Shown one piece after another: positions 25,562 through 34,802 of a stretch of 64,000 nucleotides of DNA (position 1 is the stretch's first letter; the number at the start of each line of letters is the position of its first letter). Source of the stretch: VAZQ01 sp963841105 (GTDB lineage Bacteria; Pseudomonadota; Alphaproteobacteria; Rhizobiales; Xanthobacteraceae); assembly GCA_963841105.1 (NCBI GenBank), contig CAWJCB010000004.1, positions 62,001-126,000 of the forward strand, given 5' to 3'. Made by a program: the position numbers and the translations under genes. The notes under the pieces were generated by a model, which was not told the origin of the DNA, ran no database searches, and saw only the letters and a program-made list of their open reading frames with translations.

Positions 25562-26998
25562 TCATGCGGCGCCGGAGTTAGCCACCGGTTGCAGTCCGAG
25601 ATGCTCACGCCAGTGCGGCAAATCAGGGTCCTTTGTCAACGACGCGAGGAAAAGCTCGCCCCACGATTTCAAGTCGTTCTCGGAGACAAGGTGGAACAAC
25701 TCCTTGTGCCGTGCGCGGCGCTCTTGCAGCGACATGGAGAGCGCGTGCGAGATGGAAGTCGCCACGGTCTCCGGGTCGTAGGGATTGACGAGAAGCGCCG
25801 CGGTCAACTCCGCCGCCGCGCCGGCAAAACGCGAAAGAATGAGGACGCCGGGATCATCGGGGTCCTGGGCGGCGATGTATTCCTTTGCGACCAGATTCAT
25901 GCCGTCCCGTAACGGCGTAACCAGCGCCGCGCGCGCAGAGCGGTAGAGACCAGCGAGCACGCTGCGGCTGTAGGCGCGATTGACATAACGAATCGGGGTC
26001 CAGGCGACTTCGCCGTACGTGCCGTTGACGCGACCCGCCGCTTCACTGATTGTCCGCTCCATGTCAGCGTATTCCTGGATTTCAGAGCGGCTCTTCGGCG
26101 TGATCTGTACGTACGTGACCTTGCCGCGCCAGTCTGGATAAACGGCAAGGAACCGCTCGAAGGCATCCAAGCGCTGCGCCAGACCCTTGGAGTAGTCCAG
26201 CCGATCGACACCGATCACCATCGCGCGCCCGGCCAGGCTATCCACCACATTGCGGACCAAAGACGAGCGGACCGATCGGCGAGCAAGCCGACTGAATTCG
26301 TTGGTCTCGATGCCGATCGGAAAGACGCCAATGCGCACCGTCCGCTCGCCGGCTAGAAACGTAAGCTCTCCGCGTTTTTGCAACCGGCATTCGATTTCCA
26401 GATAGCGCGCGAAATTGCTCGCATCGTTCTCGGTTTGAAATCCGACCAGATCGTAGGCGGTCAACTGCGGAATCAGCCAATCATGATTGGGAAGCGCGGT
26501 GAGGAACTCCGGTGGCGGGAACGGAACATGCAGGAAGAACCCAATAGGATTGCGGTGTCCCCGGTCGCGCAGCATCTTCGCGAGCGGAATGAGATGATAG
26601 TCATGCACCCATATCACGTCATCGGGACGCAGCCATTCGTTTATCTGATTGGCAAAAAGCGCATTCACGCGTCGGTAGCCGCTGAGATCGCGACGCGAGA
26701 ACTCGGCGAGGTCCAGGCGGTAATGTAGAATAGGCCATAGCACCCGGTTGGCAAAACCGTTGTAGTATTCCTGATAGTCGACCGCGGCGAGATCGGTCAC
26801 GACATAGGACAGGCCGCCTTGCTGAATTGTCCGCGTGGTGACGTCTTCATCGACGGAAACCGTGCCGCTCCAGCCGAACCAAAGTCCGCTGTTGCGCTTG
26901 AGCAGGGAACGCACGGCAACGGCCAGTCCGCCGGCCTGGTTCGTGCCATCGCGGCTCGGAATGGCGACACGATTTGAAACGACGATCAGCCGCGCCAA
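25562..26998 (-). CDS. otsA: Trehalose-6-phosphate synthase
   Basis: This GT20 enzyme has 478 residues and makes trehalose 6-phosphate from UDP-glucose and glucose 6-phosphate. Family motifs are complete: SNRVAIP and GGLAVAV at the N-terminus, WVHDYHL at 130-136, GFFLHVPFP at 153-161, GVDRLDYSKG at 263-272 and LRDGMNLVAKEY in the donor-binding domain. It overlaps the GH15 gene by 13 bases and is the last gene of the otsB-GH15-otsA operon. Trehalose protects against desiccation and osmotic stress. Confidence 0.93.
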   Translation of the reverse strand: MARLIVVSNRVAIPSRDGTNQAGGLAVAVRSLLKRNSGLWFGWSGTVSVDEDVTTRTIQQGGLSYVVTDLAAVDYQEYYNGFANRVLWPILHYRLDLAEFSRRDLSGYRRVNALFANQINEWLRPDDVIWVHDYHLIPLAKMLRDRGHRNPIGFFLHVPFPPPEFLTALPNHDWLIPQLTAYDLVGFQTENDASNFARYLEIECRLQKRGELTFLAGERTVRIGVFPIGIETNEFSRLARRSVRSSLVRNVVDSLAGRAMVIGVDRLDYSKGLAQRLDAFERFLAVYPDWRGKVTYVQITPKSRSEIQEYADMERTISEAAGRVNGTYGEVAWTPIRYVNRAYSRSVLAGLYRSARAALVTPLRDGMNLVAKEYIAAQDPDDPGVLILSRFAGAAAELTAALLVNPYDPETVATSISHALSMSLQERRARHKELFHLVSENDLKSWGELFLASLTKDPDLPHWREHLGLQPVANSGAA

Positions 26999-28776
26999 TA
27001 TCGATCCTCCCAGCTTCGCGACAAGCGCATGGCAGTCAGAATCAAGCCGGCCATGGAGTAGGTCTGCGGAAAGTTACCCCATAGGGTACCAGTCTGTGGG
27101 TCGATGTCCTCCGACAGTAACCCAAACCGGTTGCGGTACGCCAGCGCATCGACAAACAGATCATGTGCTTCCGCGCGCCGTCCAAGCGACCACCAAGCAT
27201 CGATCAGCCAGAACCGGCAAATCAGAAAAGCAGTTGCGGGCAAGCCGAAATCGTCCGCCGCTGCGTAACGCATAACGTGCTTCTCTCGCAAAAGTTCTCG
27301 CTCCATCGCCTTCACCGTGCTGATGAAACGCGGGTCTTCAACCTCAATGACGCCCAGATCCGGCAGCAACAAAACGCTCGCATCGAGCTCATCGGAGCCG
27401 AACGCAGCGGTAAAGGCTTGACGCTTTTCATTCCAGGCGCTCATGAGGAGCGCATTGAGCACCGGTTCGGCCACCGCATTCCAGTGCGCGGCGCGATCCG
27501 TCAGCCCAAGCTGAGAGGCGATCGCTGCGAGTCGCTGGCACCCTGCCCAGCACATCGCGGTGGAATGCGTATGGATACGTTGCCGGCCGCGGTATTCCCA
27601 GATGCCGTTGTCGGCTTCCAGCGCCAGCTCGCCCGCCTTGGCCCCGAGGGATTCGAGCAGCCGAAACAGCCCCTCGTCGCCAAGGCGCGGCAATCGGCGA
27701 TCGTAGAACATCGGCATGGCGGCCAGGATGATGCTGCCGTAGGTATCGTTCTGCACTTGCTCCGCGGCCGCGTTGCCGATGCGCACCGGTCCGTCCCCTC
27801 GATAGCCCTTCAGGTCGGTTGCAGTCCTTTCATCCATCGCATCGATGGGGACGACGCTGTACACGGGCCGCATCTGCTCGTCGGGGTTCGAGGCGATGTT
27901 AAGCGTGAAGGAAATAAAATCCTCCATGGTCTGCGTCGCGCCAATGCGATTGAGCGCCTTGACCACAAAATAAGCGTCACGCAGCCAGCAATAGCGGTAA
28001 TCCCAGTTGCGGCCAGAGCCCGGGGCTTCCGGGATGGATGTGGTGTGAGCGGCGATGATGCCGCCCGTCTCCTCGAAGTTGCTGAGCTTGAGCGTGATTG
28101 CCGCGCGGATGATCTCGTCCTGCCAGTCATAGGAGATCGACAGGCCGCGCGACCAGTCCAGCCAGTAGCCGATGGTGCGGTCGCAGTACTCCCGGCAGGT
28201 GGTTTCGAGGTCTCCTTGAAATTGCTCGTCAACCCCGAAGACGAGATGCACCGGGCGGGTAAGGACGAACGGGGCCTCGCGCTCAATATACGATAGGGGC
28301 GCATCCGTGGTGAGCCGGATGATCGTCCCTTCGTCCAGATAGCGTATGTTATTGCTTCCCATCGAATGCTGCGCGAATGGCCGGCCGTAATGATGCGTGG
28401 GACGGAAACGGATGGTAATGCGCGGCAGTCCTGCGACCGGCTCGATGATCCTGATCAACTGCGGCGGGCGGAAAACCCGCCCGAAATGCCGATGGCGCGG
28501 GGCAAAGTCGGTAATGCGGATGGCGCCGCCGTTTTGATCGGTGAGCACGGTGGAAACGACAGCAGTGTTGCGCAGGTATTCGGACTGAAAATCGACCAAT
28601 CCGTGCAGCACGACGTCGGCAAATCCTTTCTCCTCGTCGCCCGCAAGCAAGCGGCAGAAGATCGGATCGCTGTCAAAACGCGGATAGCACCACCACACCA
28701 GGCGTCCCGCGGGATCGCAGAGCGCGGCCGTGCGGCCGTTGCCGATAACTGCAAGATCAAGGCCGTGATCTTTCAT
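26986..28776 (-). CDS. GH15 glycoside hydrolase (trehalase/glucoamylase type)
   Basis: This 596-residue GH15 protein has a beta-domain N-terminus (NGRTAALCDPAGRLVWWCYP) and an alpha/alpha-barrel with NWDYRYCWLRDAYF, the catalytic-acid region, and LLSEDIDPQTG, the catalytic-base region. There is no signal peptide. Related mycobacterial enzymes are cytoplasmic trehalases, and similar genes sit between otsB and otsA in many rhizobia. The start codon overlaps the otsB stop by four bases, and the end overlaps otsA, so the three are co-translated. Trehalase activity is more likely than glucoamylase from context but is not proven. Confidence 0.88.
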   Translation of the reverse strand: MKDHGLDLAVIGNGRTAALCDPAGRLVWWCYPRFDSDPIFCRLLAGDEEKGFADVVLHGLVDFQSEYLRNTAVVSTVLTDQNGGAIRITDFAPRHRHFGRVFRPPQLIRIIEPVAGLPRITIRFRPTHHYGRPFAQHSMGSNNIRYLDEGTIIRLTTDAPLSYIEREAPFVLTRPVHLVFGVDEQFQGDLETTCREYCDRTIGYWLDWSRGLSISYDWQDEIIRAAITLKLSNFEETGGIIAAHTTSIPEAPGSGRNWDYRYCWLRDAYFVVKALNRIGATQTMEDFISFTLNIASNPDEQMRPVYSVVPIDAMDERTATDLKGYRGDGPVRIGNAAAEQVQNDTYGSIILAAMPMFYDRRLPRLGDEGLFRLLESLGAKAGELALEADNGIWEYRGRQRIHTHSTAMCWAGCQRLAAIASQLGLTDRAAHWNAVAEPVLNALLMSAWNEKRQAFTAAFGSDELDASVLLLPDLGVIEVEDPRFISTVKAMERELLREKHVMRYAAADDFGLPATAFLICRFWLIDAWWSLGRRAEAHDLFVDALAYRNRFGLLSEDIDPQTGTLWGNFPQTYSMAGLILTAMRLSRSWEDRYWRG

Positions 28777-29540
28777 GAAGCCGCAATGGCCTCATTTTCA
28801 CACAAGTCTGCGAGCCAACGGCGGACATCCGCCGGCCGCTCAAAGCAGAAGTCAACTCCAGGAAGCTTGGGACCGACGCAGACGCTCACTCCCTCCAATT
28901 CGGGAATGATTGCAAATACGCTCAAGTCAGTAACGTCATCACCAAGAAAGATGGGCCGCCGTTGTGCAAACGGCGCATATTTCATCAGTTCGCGCACAGC
29001 CGTTGCCTTGGTGACGCCTCTCTGCTTGATCTCCACCACAAGCTTGCCCGGCAACAACTCAATGGATGCGCCGCCGACATCAGCGCAAATTCTTGCCGCC
29101 GCTTCCCGCACCGCCCACTCCTTGTCTGGCGCGAGCCGGTAGTGCAACGCGAGGGAGTAGCCTTTGTCCTCAATGATGATGCCCGGGCCAAGCTCGGCGA
29201 TGGCCGCAAACTTCTGCTTGAGCTTGGCGTCAAGCGGGGGCAGGCGCGGCGGCTCGGGCATGGTTCCAGCCACGATGCGCATCTCGGCGCCATGTCCGCC
29301 AATGGCCGGCATCTGCAAGGGTGCAAAGATGAGATCCAGCTCGCTGATCGGCCGGCCGCTGACAAAGGCAACGCCGCCGCCCGTGAATTTCAGCAGGCGA
29401 TCAAGGGTCTCGCGCAGCGAATGCGGAACAAAGACTTCGCGGGGTGTCGGCGCGAGATCAAGAATAGTCCCATCGACATCGAGCAGGAGGGCCGTCTTGG
29501 TCAAGTCCGCGGGCAATCGAGGCGAGGTTGTCATGGTCAT
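28773..29540 (-). CDS. otsB: Trehalose-6-phosphate phosphatase
   Basis: This HAD-superfamily phosphatase has 255 residues. The nucleophile motif is LLDVDGTILD (two Asp), motif II is FVSGRP, and the C-terminal motif is FLGDDVTD. It removes phosphate from trehalose 6-phosphate made by OtsA. It is the first gene of the otsB-GH15-otsA operon. The start may be the ATG at 29540 or the one two codons later. Confidence 0.92.
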   Translation of the reverse strand: MTMTTSPRLPADLTKTALLLDVDGTILDLAPTPREVFVPHSLRETLDRLLKFTGGGVAFVSGRPISELDLIFAPLQMPAIGGHGAEMRIVAGTMPEPPRLPPLDAKLKQKFAAIAELGPGIIIEDKGYSLALHYRLAPDKEWAVREAAARICADVGGASIELLPGKLVVEIKQRGVTKATAVRELMKYAPFAQRRPIFLGDDVTDLSVFAIIPELEGVSVCVGPKLPGVDFCFERPADVRRWLADLCENEAIAAS

Positions 29541-29591
29541 CGTCCGGCACGTCGCCTGATCTTTATGGATTGAGGCCGCGCTTCTCCTACA

Positions 29592-29621
29592 ATATTACCC
29601 GAAAATGCCGCAGTGCAGCAA
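29592..29621 (-). promoter_or_regulatory. Candidate otsB-operon promoter
   Basis: On the minus strand TTGCTG (29616-29621) and TAATAT (29592-29597) are separated by 18 bases, upstream of otsB. Transcription would start near 29585, leaving a leader of about 45 bases. No convincing GGAAC-type general-stress (EcfG) promoter was seen. Confidence 0.35.
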
Positions 29622-29701
29622 TCGTGCAACAATAGGGCTACAATGGAGATGGTTCCACAGTCCAGGCATGGGAATCCTTCGTTGTTCGCCGGCAAAAAAC
29701 T

Positions 29702-30460
29702 TCAAAGCGCCATTCCGCCGTCGACGAGATGCGCTTGTCCGGTGATGTAACTTGCCTCGTCCGACGCGAGAAACACGGCGAGGGCCGCGACTTCCTCGGC
29801 TCTGCCAAGCCGACCCATGGGTTGGCGTTCCACAAAGGCACGCTCGATCTCAGCGACGGATTTGCCTGTCGCCAGTGACCGTTCCTTGATGCGGCCCTCG
29901 AGGGAGGGAGATTCGATAGTGCCTGGGCAGATTGCATTCGCCCGGATCCCTCGCTTGATGAAATCGGCGGCGACGGCCTTCGTCAGCCCAATGACGGCAG
30001 CCTTGGTGGCGCCGTAAGCATACCGGTCGGGGACGCCTCGGATGGACGATACGGCAGATGCGATATTCACGATAGCGCCCGCGTTCTTCTCCAGCATGCC
30101 GGGGAGGAAGGCTTTGATAGTCCTATGCATGGATTTCACATTGAGGTCGAAGGAGAAGTCCCAGTCCCGCTCGGCGCAATCGAGGATAGTTCCGTTGTGC
30201 ACATAGCCGGCACAGTTCACCAGAATATCGACCTGGCCGAATTCTGACGTGATGGTTCTCGCAAGAGTTTCGACTGCCGCGGTGGAGAGCACATCGAGCT
30301 TGAGGCGCTTTGCGCTTTTCAATCCGTCGAGCTTGCTCTCCTCCACGTCGGTGGCGACGACGGTCGCGCCTTCGGCGATGAAGGCCTCCGCTATGGCGCG
30401 GCCGATTCCCTGTCCCGCGGCGGTGACGAGCGCCAGCTTGCGCTGCAGACGTTGGGGCAT
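29702..30460 (-). CDS. SDR dehydrogenase, BDH2 / keto-deoxy-fuconate type
   Basis: This 252-residue SDR has TAAGQGIG near residue 13, NCAGYVHNGTILDC, catalytic Ser in NIASAVSS and YGATK. The stretch DWDFSFDLNVKSMHRTIKAF is characteristic of the group holding animal BDH2 and bacterial 2-keto-3-deoxy-L-fuconate dehydrogenase. It follows, 17 bases downstream on the same strand, a sugar-acid-type IlvD/Edd dehydratase. This supports a shared sugar-acid oxidation pathway in which the dehydratase product is oxidised. Substrate assignment is by analogy. Confidence 0.83.
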   Translation of the reverse strand: MPQRLQRKLALVTAAGQGIGRAIAEAFIAEGATVVATDVEESKLDGLKSAKRLKLDVLSTAAVETLARTITSEFGQVDILVNCAGYVHNGTILDCAERDWDFSFDLNVKSMHRTIKAFLPGMLEKNAGAIVNIASAVSSIRGVPDRYAYGATKAAVIGLTKAVAADFIKRGIRANAICPGTIESPSLEGRIKERSLATGKSVAEIERAFVERQPMGRLGRAEEVAALAVFLASDEASYITGQAHLVDGGMAL

Positions 30461-30477
30461 GGCTCTCTCTCCATAAG

Positions 30478-32272
30478 TCAGTGATTGTCACGCGCGACGC
30501 TCTTTTGCGCCACACGCTGGTATTTCACGGCGGGCTTGAGCACCATGCCATCGGCGAGCTGGTCGACCATGGCGCGCTGGATTTCCTGCCAGGGCGTCTG
30601 GCTGGCTGGATAGCTCTCATTGCGCTCATTGAGGGCGCCGCGGCGGGTTGCAAGCTCGGCGCCGGAGATCAGAATATTTGCTGTTCCTTTGTTGAGATCG
30701 ATGCGCACGCGATCGCCCGTGCGCAGAAGCGCAAGCCCGCCGCCAATCGCGGCCTCCGGAGAAGCATTCACAATCGAGGGCGAGGCCGAGGTTCCTGACT
30801 GGCGTCCGTCCCCGATGCATGGAAGCGAAGTCACGCCCTGTTTGATCAACGCGGCGGGAGGTTGCATGTTCACCACCTCAGCCGAGCCCGGATACCCGAT
30901 GGGTCCTGCGCCGCGCATGAACAGCATCGTATTCTCATCAATGCGCAATGAAGGATCTTCGATGCGATGGTGATAGTCCTCCGGCCCATCGAAGACGACG
31001 GCGCGGCCTTCAAAAGCATTCGGGTCCTGCTGATTCGACAGGTAACGGTCACGGAATTCCTGCGAGATCACGCTCGTCTTCATGATCGCGGAATCGAACA
31101 GGTTTCCTGACAGGACCTTGAAACCGGCGTACGGCTTGAGCGGATTGCCGTATGTCCGGATCACGTCCTCATCCTGCGTCTTCGCCGCGCGCACGATGTC
31201 GCCCATGCGCTTGCCGCTGATGGTCAGCGCTTGCGCGTGAATGCGTCCAGCCTCGTCCAGCTCGTGCATGACCGCAGGCAGCCCACCCGCGCGGTAATAT
31301 TCCTCGCCCAGATACTTGCCGGCTGGTTGCATGTTGACGAGAAGCGGCACCTCGTAGCCGAGCATCTCCCAGTCCTCGATGGCAAGCGGAACGCCGATGT
31401 GGCGCGCGATGGCGTTGATGTGAATCGGCGCGTTCGTTGAACCGCCGATCGCCGAACAGGCAACAATGGCATTCTCGAATGCCTCGCGGGTCAGAATATC
31501 GGAGGGCTTCAAGTCCTCCCGTACGATCTCGACGGCACGCCGTCCCGTCTCGTAAGCCATTTGCGCGCGCTCTCGATAAGGGGCGGGAATGGCGGCGCAG
31601 CCGGGCAGCGATAGCCCCAGCGCCTCCGCGAGCGCGTTCATGGTCGATGCAGTGCCCATGGTATTGCAATGACCGACGGAAGGCGCCGACGAGCCAACCA
31701 GGTCGAGAAATTCTGGATAGCTCATCCGGCCGGCAGCGTGCTCCTGGCGCGCCCACCAGACCACCGTGCCGGAGCCGGCCCGTTCGCCTTTCCACCAACC
31801 ATTAAGCATCGGACCGCCTGACAGCACGATCGCCGGCAAGTTGACGGTCGCTGCCGCCATGATGGCAGCCGGTGTGGTCTTGTCGCAGCCGGTGGTGAGC
31901 ACGACGCCATCGAGCGGATAACCGAAGAGCACCTCGACCAGGCTGAGATACGAAAGATTGCGGTCAAGTGCCGCCGTCGGGCGCTTGCCGGTCTCCTGGA
32001 TGGGATGCGTCGGAAACTCAAACGCGATACCGCCGGCATCGTGAATGCCTTCGCGTACCCGTTTAGCGAGCTCGATATGATGGCGATTGCAGGGGGAAGA
32101 TATCCGACCCACTCTGTGCAATGCCGACAATTGGCTTCCCCGCGGCGAGCTCGCCACGCGTCAGCCCGTAATTCAGGTAGCGTTCGAGATAGAGCGCGGT
32201 CATCCCGGGGTTATCGGGATTGTCGAACCATAATTGCGACCGCAGGCGCCGCTTGCTGAAATCGTTGGGCAT
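30478..32272 (-). pseudogene. IlvD/Edd sugar-acid dehydratase, frameshifted
   Basis: This is a dehydratase of the IlvD/Edd family, in the pentonate/arabonate-dehydratase-like branch, about 597 residues when repaired. The start ATG at 32272 follows GGAGAG by 10 bases (MPNDFSKRRLRSQLWFDNPD). The frame breaks at a run of five C (about 32095-32099), just where IVGIAQSGSD should join PCNRHHIELAKRV. Downstream all family motifs are present: TTGCDKTTPA, GHCNTMGTASTMN, GGSTNAPIHI. The three Cys fit the iron-sulfur cluster ligands. It removes water from aldonic acids to give 2-keto-3-deoxy acids, fitting the SDR next to it. One extra C is enough to explain the break, so a sequencing error is likely. 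Confidence 0.8.
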
Positions 32273-32346
32273 CAAAGTCATTCTCTCCGGCAGATGTCGA
32301 TGGCGCTCATATATGGAGGGCCGGCTGCGAGAGTCACTACAGAGTC

Positions 32347-34699
32347 TCATCCGCTCGCAAGCTTCTCGTAGGCTCCGGCGTTGCGCAACGCTGCAACGAT
32401 CCGATCGGGCGGCAGCGGCATTTCGGTAAAGCGCACGCCGAACGGCGAAAGTGCATCCTCGATCGCCCCGATTATCGCCGCCGGCGCCGGAATGGTGCCA
32501 CCTTCGCCCGCTCCTTTGACCCCGAGTGGGTTGAGCGGATTTGGGGTCTCGACGTGCTCGATGGTGCAACCCGGCACATCGGGCGCCGAAGGCAGCAGAT
32601 AATCCTGAAAGGTCGTGGTCATCGGCTGCGCGGCCGCATCATATTTCATCCATTCAAACAGGGCATTGCCGATTCCATGCGCGACCCCGCCCTGCACCTG
32701 GCCGTCCACGATCATGGGATTGATGACGTTGCCGCTGTCATGCGCCACCGTGTAGTTGAGGATCGTCACGCCGCCGGTGAACGGATCGACTTCGACTTCG
32801 GCCACATGCGTCCCATTGCAGTATGAGGCCTGGGTCGGCGTGAAATATGCGGTGTGCTCGAGACCGGGCGCCTGGCCCGGCGCAAAGGAGAAGCCGGGCA
32901 TGCCCTGAGCCACGCGCGCCAGCTGCCCGAGTGACATGGATGGCTTGTTTCCGGTTCGTGCGGTTGCGCGGCCGTCCTCGACATCGATCTGATCTTCCGG
33001 GACATCGAAAGTCCGGGCGGCGAGCGCAACGACTTGTTTGCCTACGCTGGCGCCGGCGATGCGCGCCGATGAGCCGGCATTGACAGCTTGACGACTGGCG
33101 AAAGCGCCGACTCCCTGCGAAATTGCCGCTGTGTCGCCAGTCGTCATCAGAATGTTCTTCGAGGCGGCAGCCGACCGCGTCCGCCACGATCTGCGACAGG
33201 GTGGTGATTGTGCCTTGTCCTTGGCTGGTGGCACCGGTTGCCACCGCGACTTTCCCGTTGGGGAGAACCCGCACCGTCACGCCTTCGAACGGCCCAAGAC
33301 CCGTGCCTTCGACGTAGTTGCCGATGCCGATGCCGATGTAGCGGCCTTCGGCACGGGCAGAAACCTGACGGCTGCGGAATTCATCGTACGCGGCAAGCGA
33401 GAGGGCGCGCTCCAGACACTTTGGAAAATCTCCGCTGCCATAGACCAGCGGCTTGCCGTCGCGGAAGAGAAGCCCCACCGCGTACGGCATCTGCTCCGGA
33501 CGCACCATGTTGCGGCGGCGCACTTCCGCGCGATCAAGGCCAAGCTCACGCGCAATCCGGTCGACCAGTCGTTCCATGGCGAAAACGGCTTGCGGGCGCC
33601 CGGCGCCTCGCACCACGGTGGTGGGTACGCGGTTTGTCAGAGCTATTGTGAGATCCAGTCTGTAGGCCGGCACCACGTAGGGGCCCGGGACCGTGGTCGC
33701 GGCGATGTAAGGCGCGATGATCCCCCACGGCAGGAATGCTCCCGTATCGTGCAGCATGCTGCCGCGCAGTCCAAGGATTTTTCCCTCGGCATCGACAGCG
33801 ACAGCCACCTGCCAGTGCTGATCGCGCTCCTGCGTCGCAGAGAGAAAGTGCTCGCGCCGATCCTCTTGCCAGGTCACTGGGCAATTGAGCTGCATCGCCG
33901 CGGCGGGGATGACGGCCTCCTCCGCATAGAACGGCGCTTTGGTGCCAAAGCCGCCGCCTACGAACGGCGCGATCACGCGAATCGATTCAAGACTGCGTCC
34001 GAACAAGTCCGCGAGCGTTGTCCGGGCGAGATGCGGCGTCTGTGTCGCCGACCAAACCGACAGAAGATCGCTCGCAGCATCGTAACTTGCCAGGACCGCG
34101 CGACCCTCCAGCGGCATCGCCGCGCCGCGATGAGCAGAAATTTCTTCTTCAAATACACGAGCGGCGCCCGCAAATGCTGCTTCAACGTCTCCATAGGCAA
34201 CCGGGACCGATGCAGCGATGTTGCTTGCAACATCGCTGTGCACACGCGCAGCGCCCGTTGCCACTGCGTCGCGGCAATCGCTGACCCAAGCAAGAGCTTC
34301 GAAGTCGACGCTCACCGCGGCCGCGCCATCCTCAGCCGCATGCCGGCTCTCGGCCACGACAACAGCCATGATTTCGCCGACATAAGAGACCTCCTCGCGT
34401 GCCAGTGGCAGCTGGGTGCGCACGGTCGTGATGAAGGGACTGGGCACGAGCATCGGGATGCGGCTCCGTGCCACACACGCCGGAAGATCGCCGGCCGTAA
34501 GGACCGCACGCACGGCCGGCATACGCCGCGCCTCTGAGGCGTCGATGCCGCGTATTCTTGCATGCGGATGCGGGCTGCGTACAAATGAGGCGTGCAGCAT
34601 TCCGGGCAGCATCAGGTCGCTGACGAAGCGGCCGCGGCCGGTAAGCAGGACAGGGTCCTCAAGGCGCGCGACACGGGCGCCAAAATGCTTCGCGCCCAT
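32347..34699 (-). pseudogene. Xanthine dehydrogenase-family molybdopterin subunit, frameshifted
   Basis: This is the large molybdenum-cofactor subunit of the xanthine dehydrogenase / aerobic CO dehydrogenase family, about 784 residues when repaired. It begins GARVARLEDPVLLTGRGRF. The active-site loop reads VVRGAGRPQ, not the AYRCSFR of true CO dehydrogenase, and the catalytic Glu is in GVKGAGEGGTIPAPAA. One extra base near 33155 breaks the frame: the 5' part ends after VADAVGCRLE and the rest resumes as ILMTTGDTAA. No iron-sulfur or FAD subunit gene is next to it, so it is an orphan. It probably hydroxylates an N-heterocycle, aldehyde or aromatic. It is divergent from a UbiD-family gene. Confidence 0.8.
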
Positions 34700-34802
34700 C
34701 GCCGTTTATTCTCTCGTGTGCATGCCCTCGCGACGATATACCGGCAGGATTGCATTGCAATGGAAACCGGGGATGATGCATCGATGTCGAGAAGCTCATC
34801 CA

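Noticed and set aside
33131..34537. Plus-strand open frame of 468 codons
   Set aside because: It is antisense to the molybdenum-enzyme gene, whose motifs (VVRGAGR, GAGEGG) show the coding strand.
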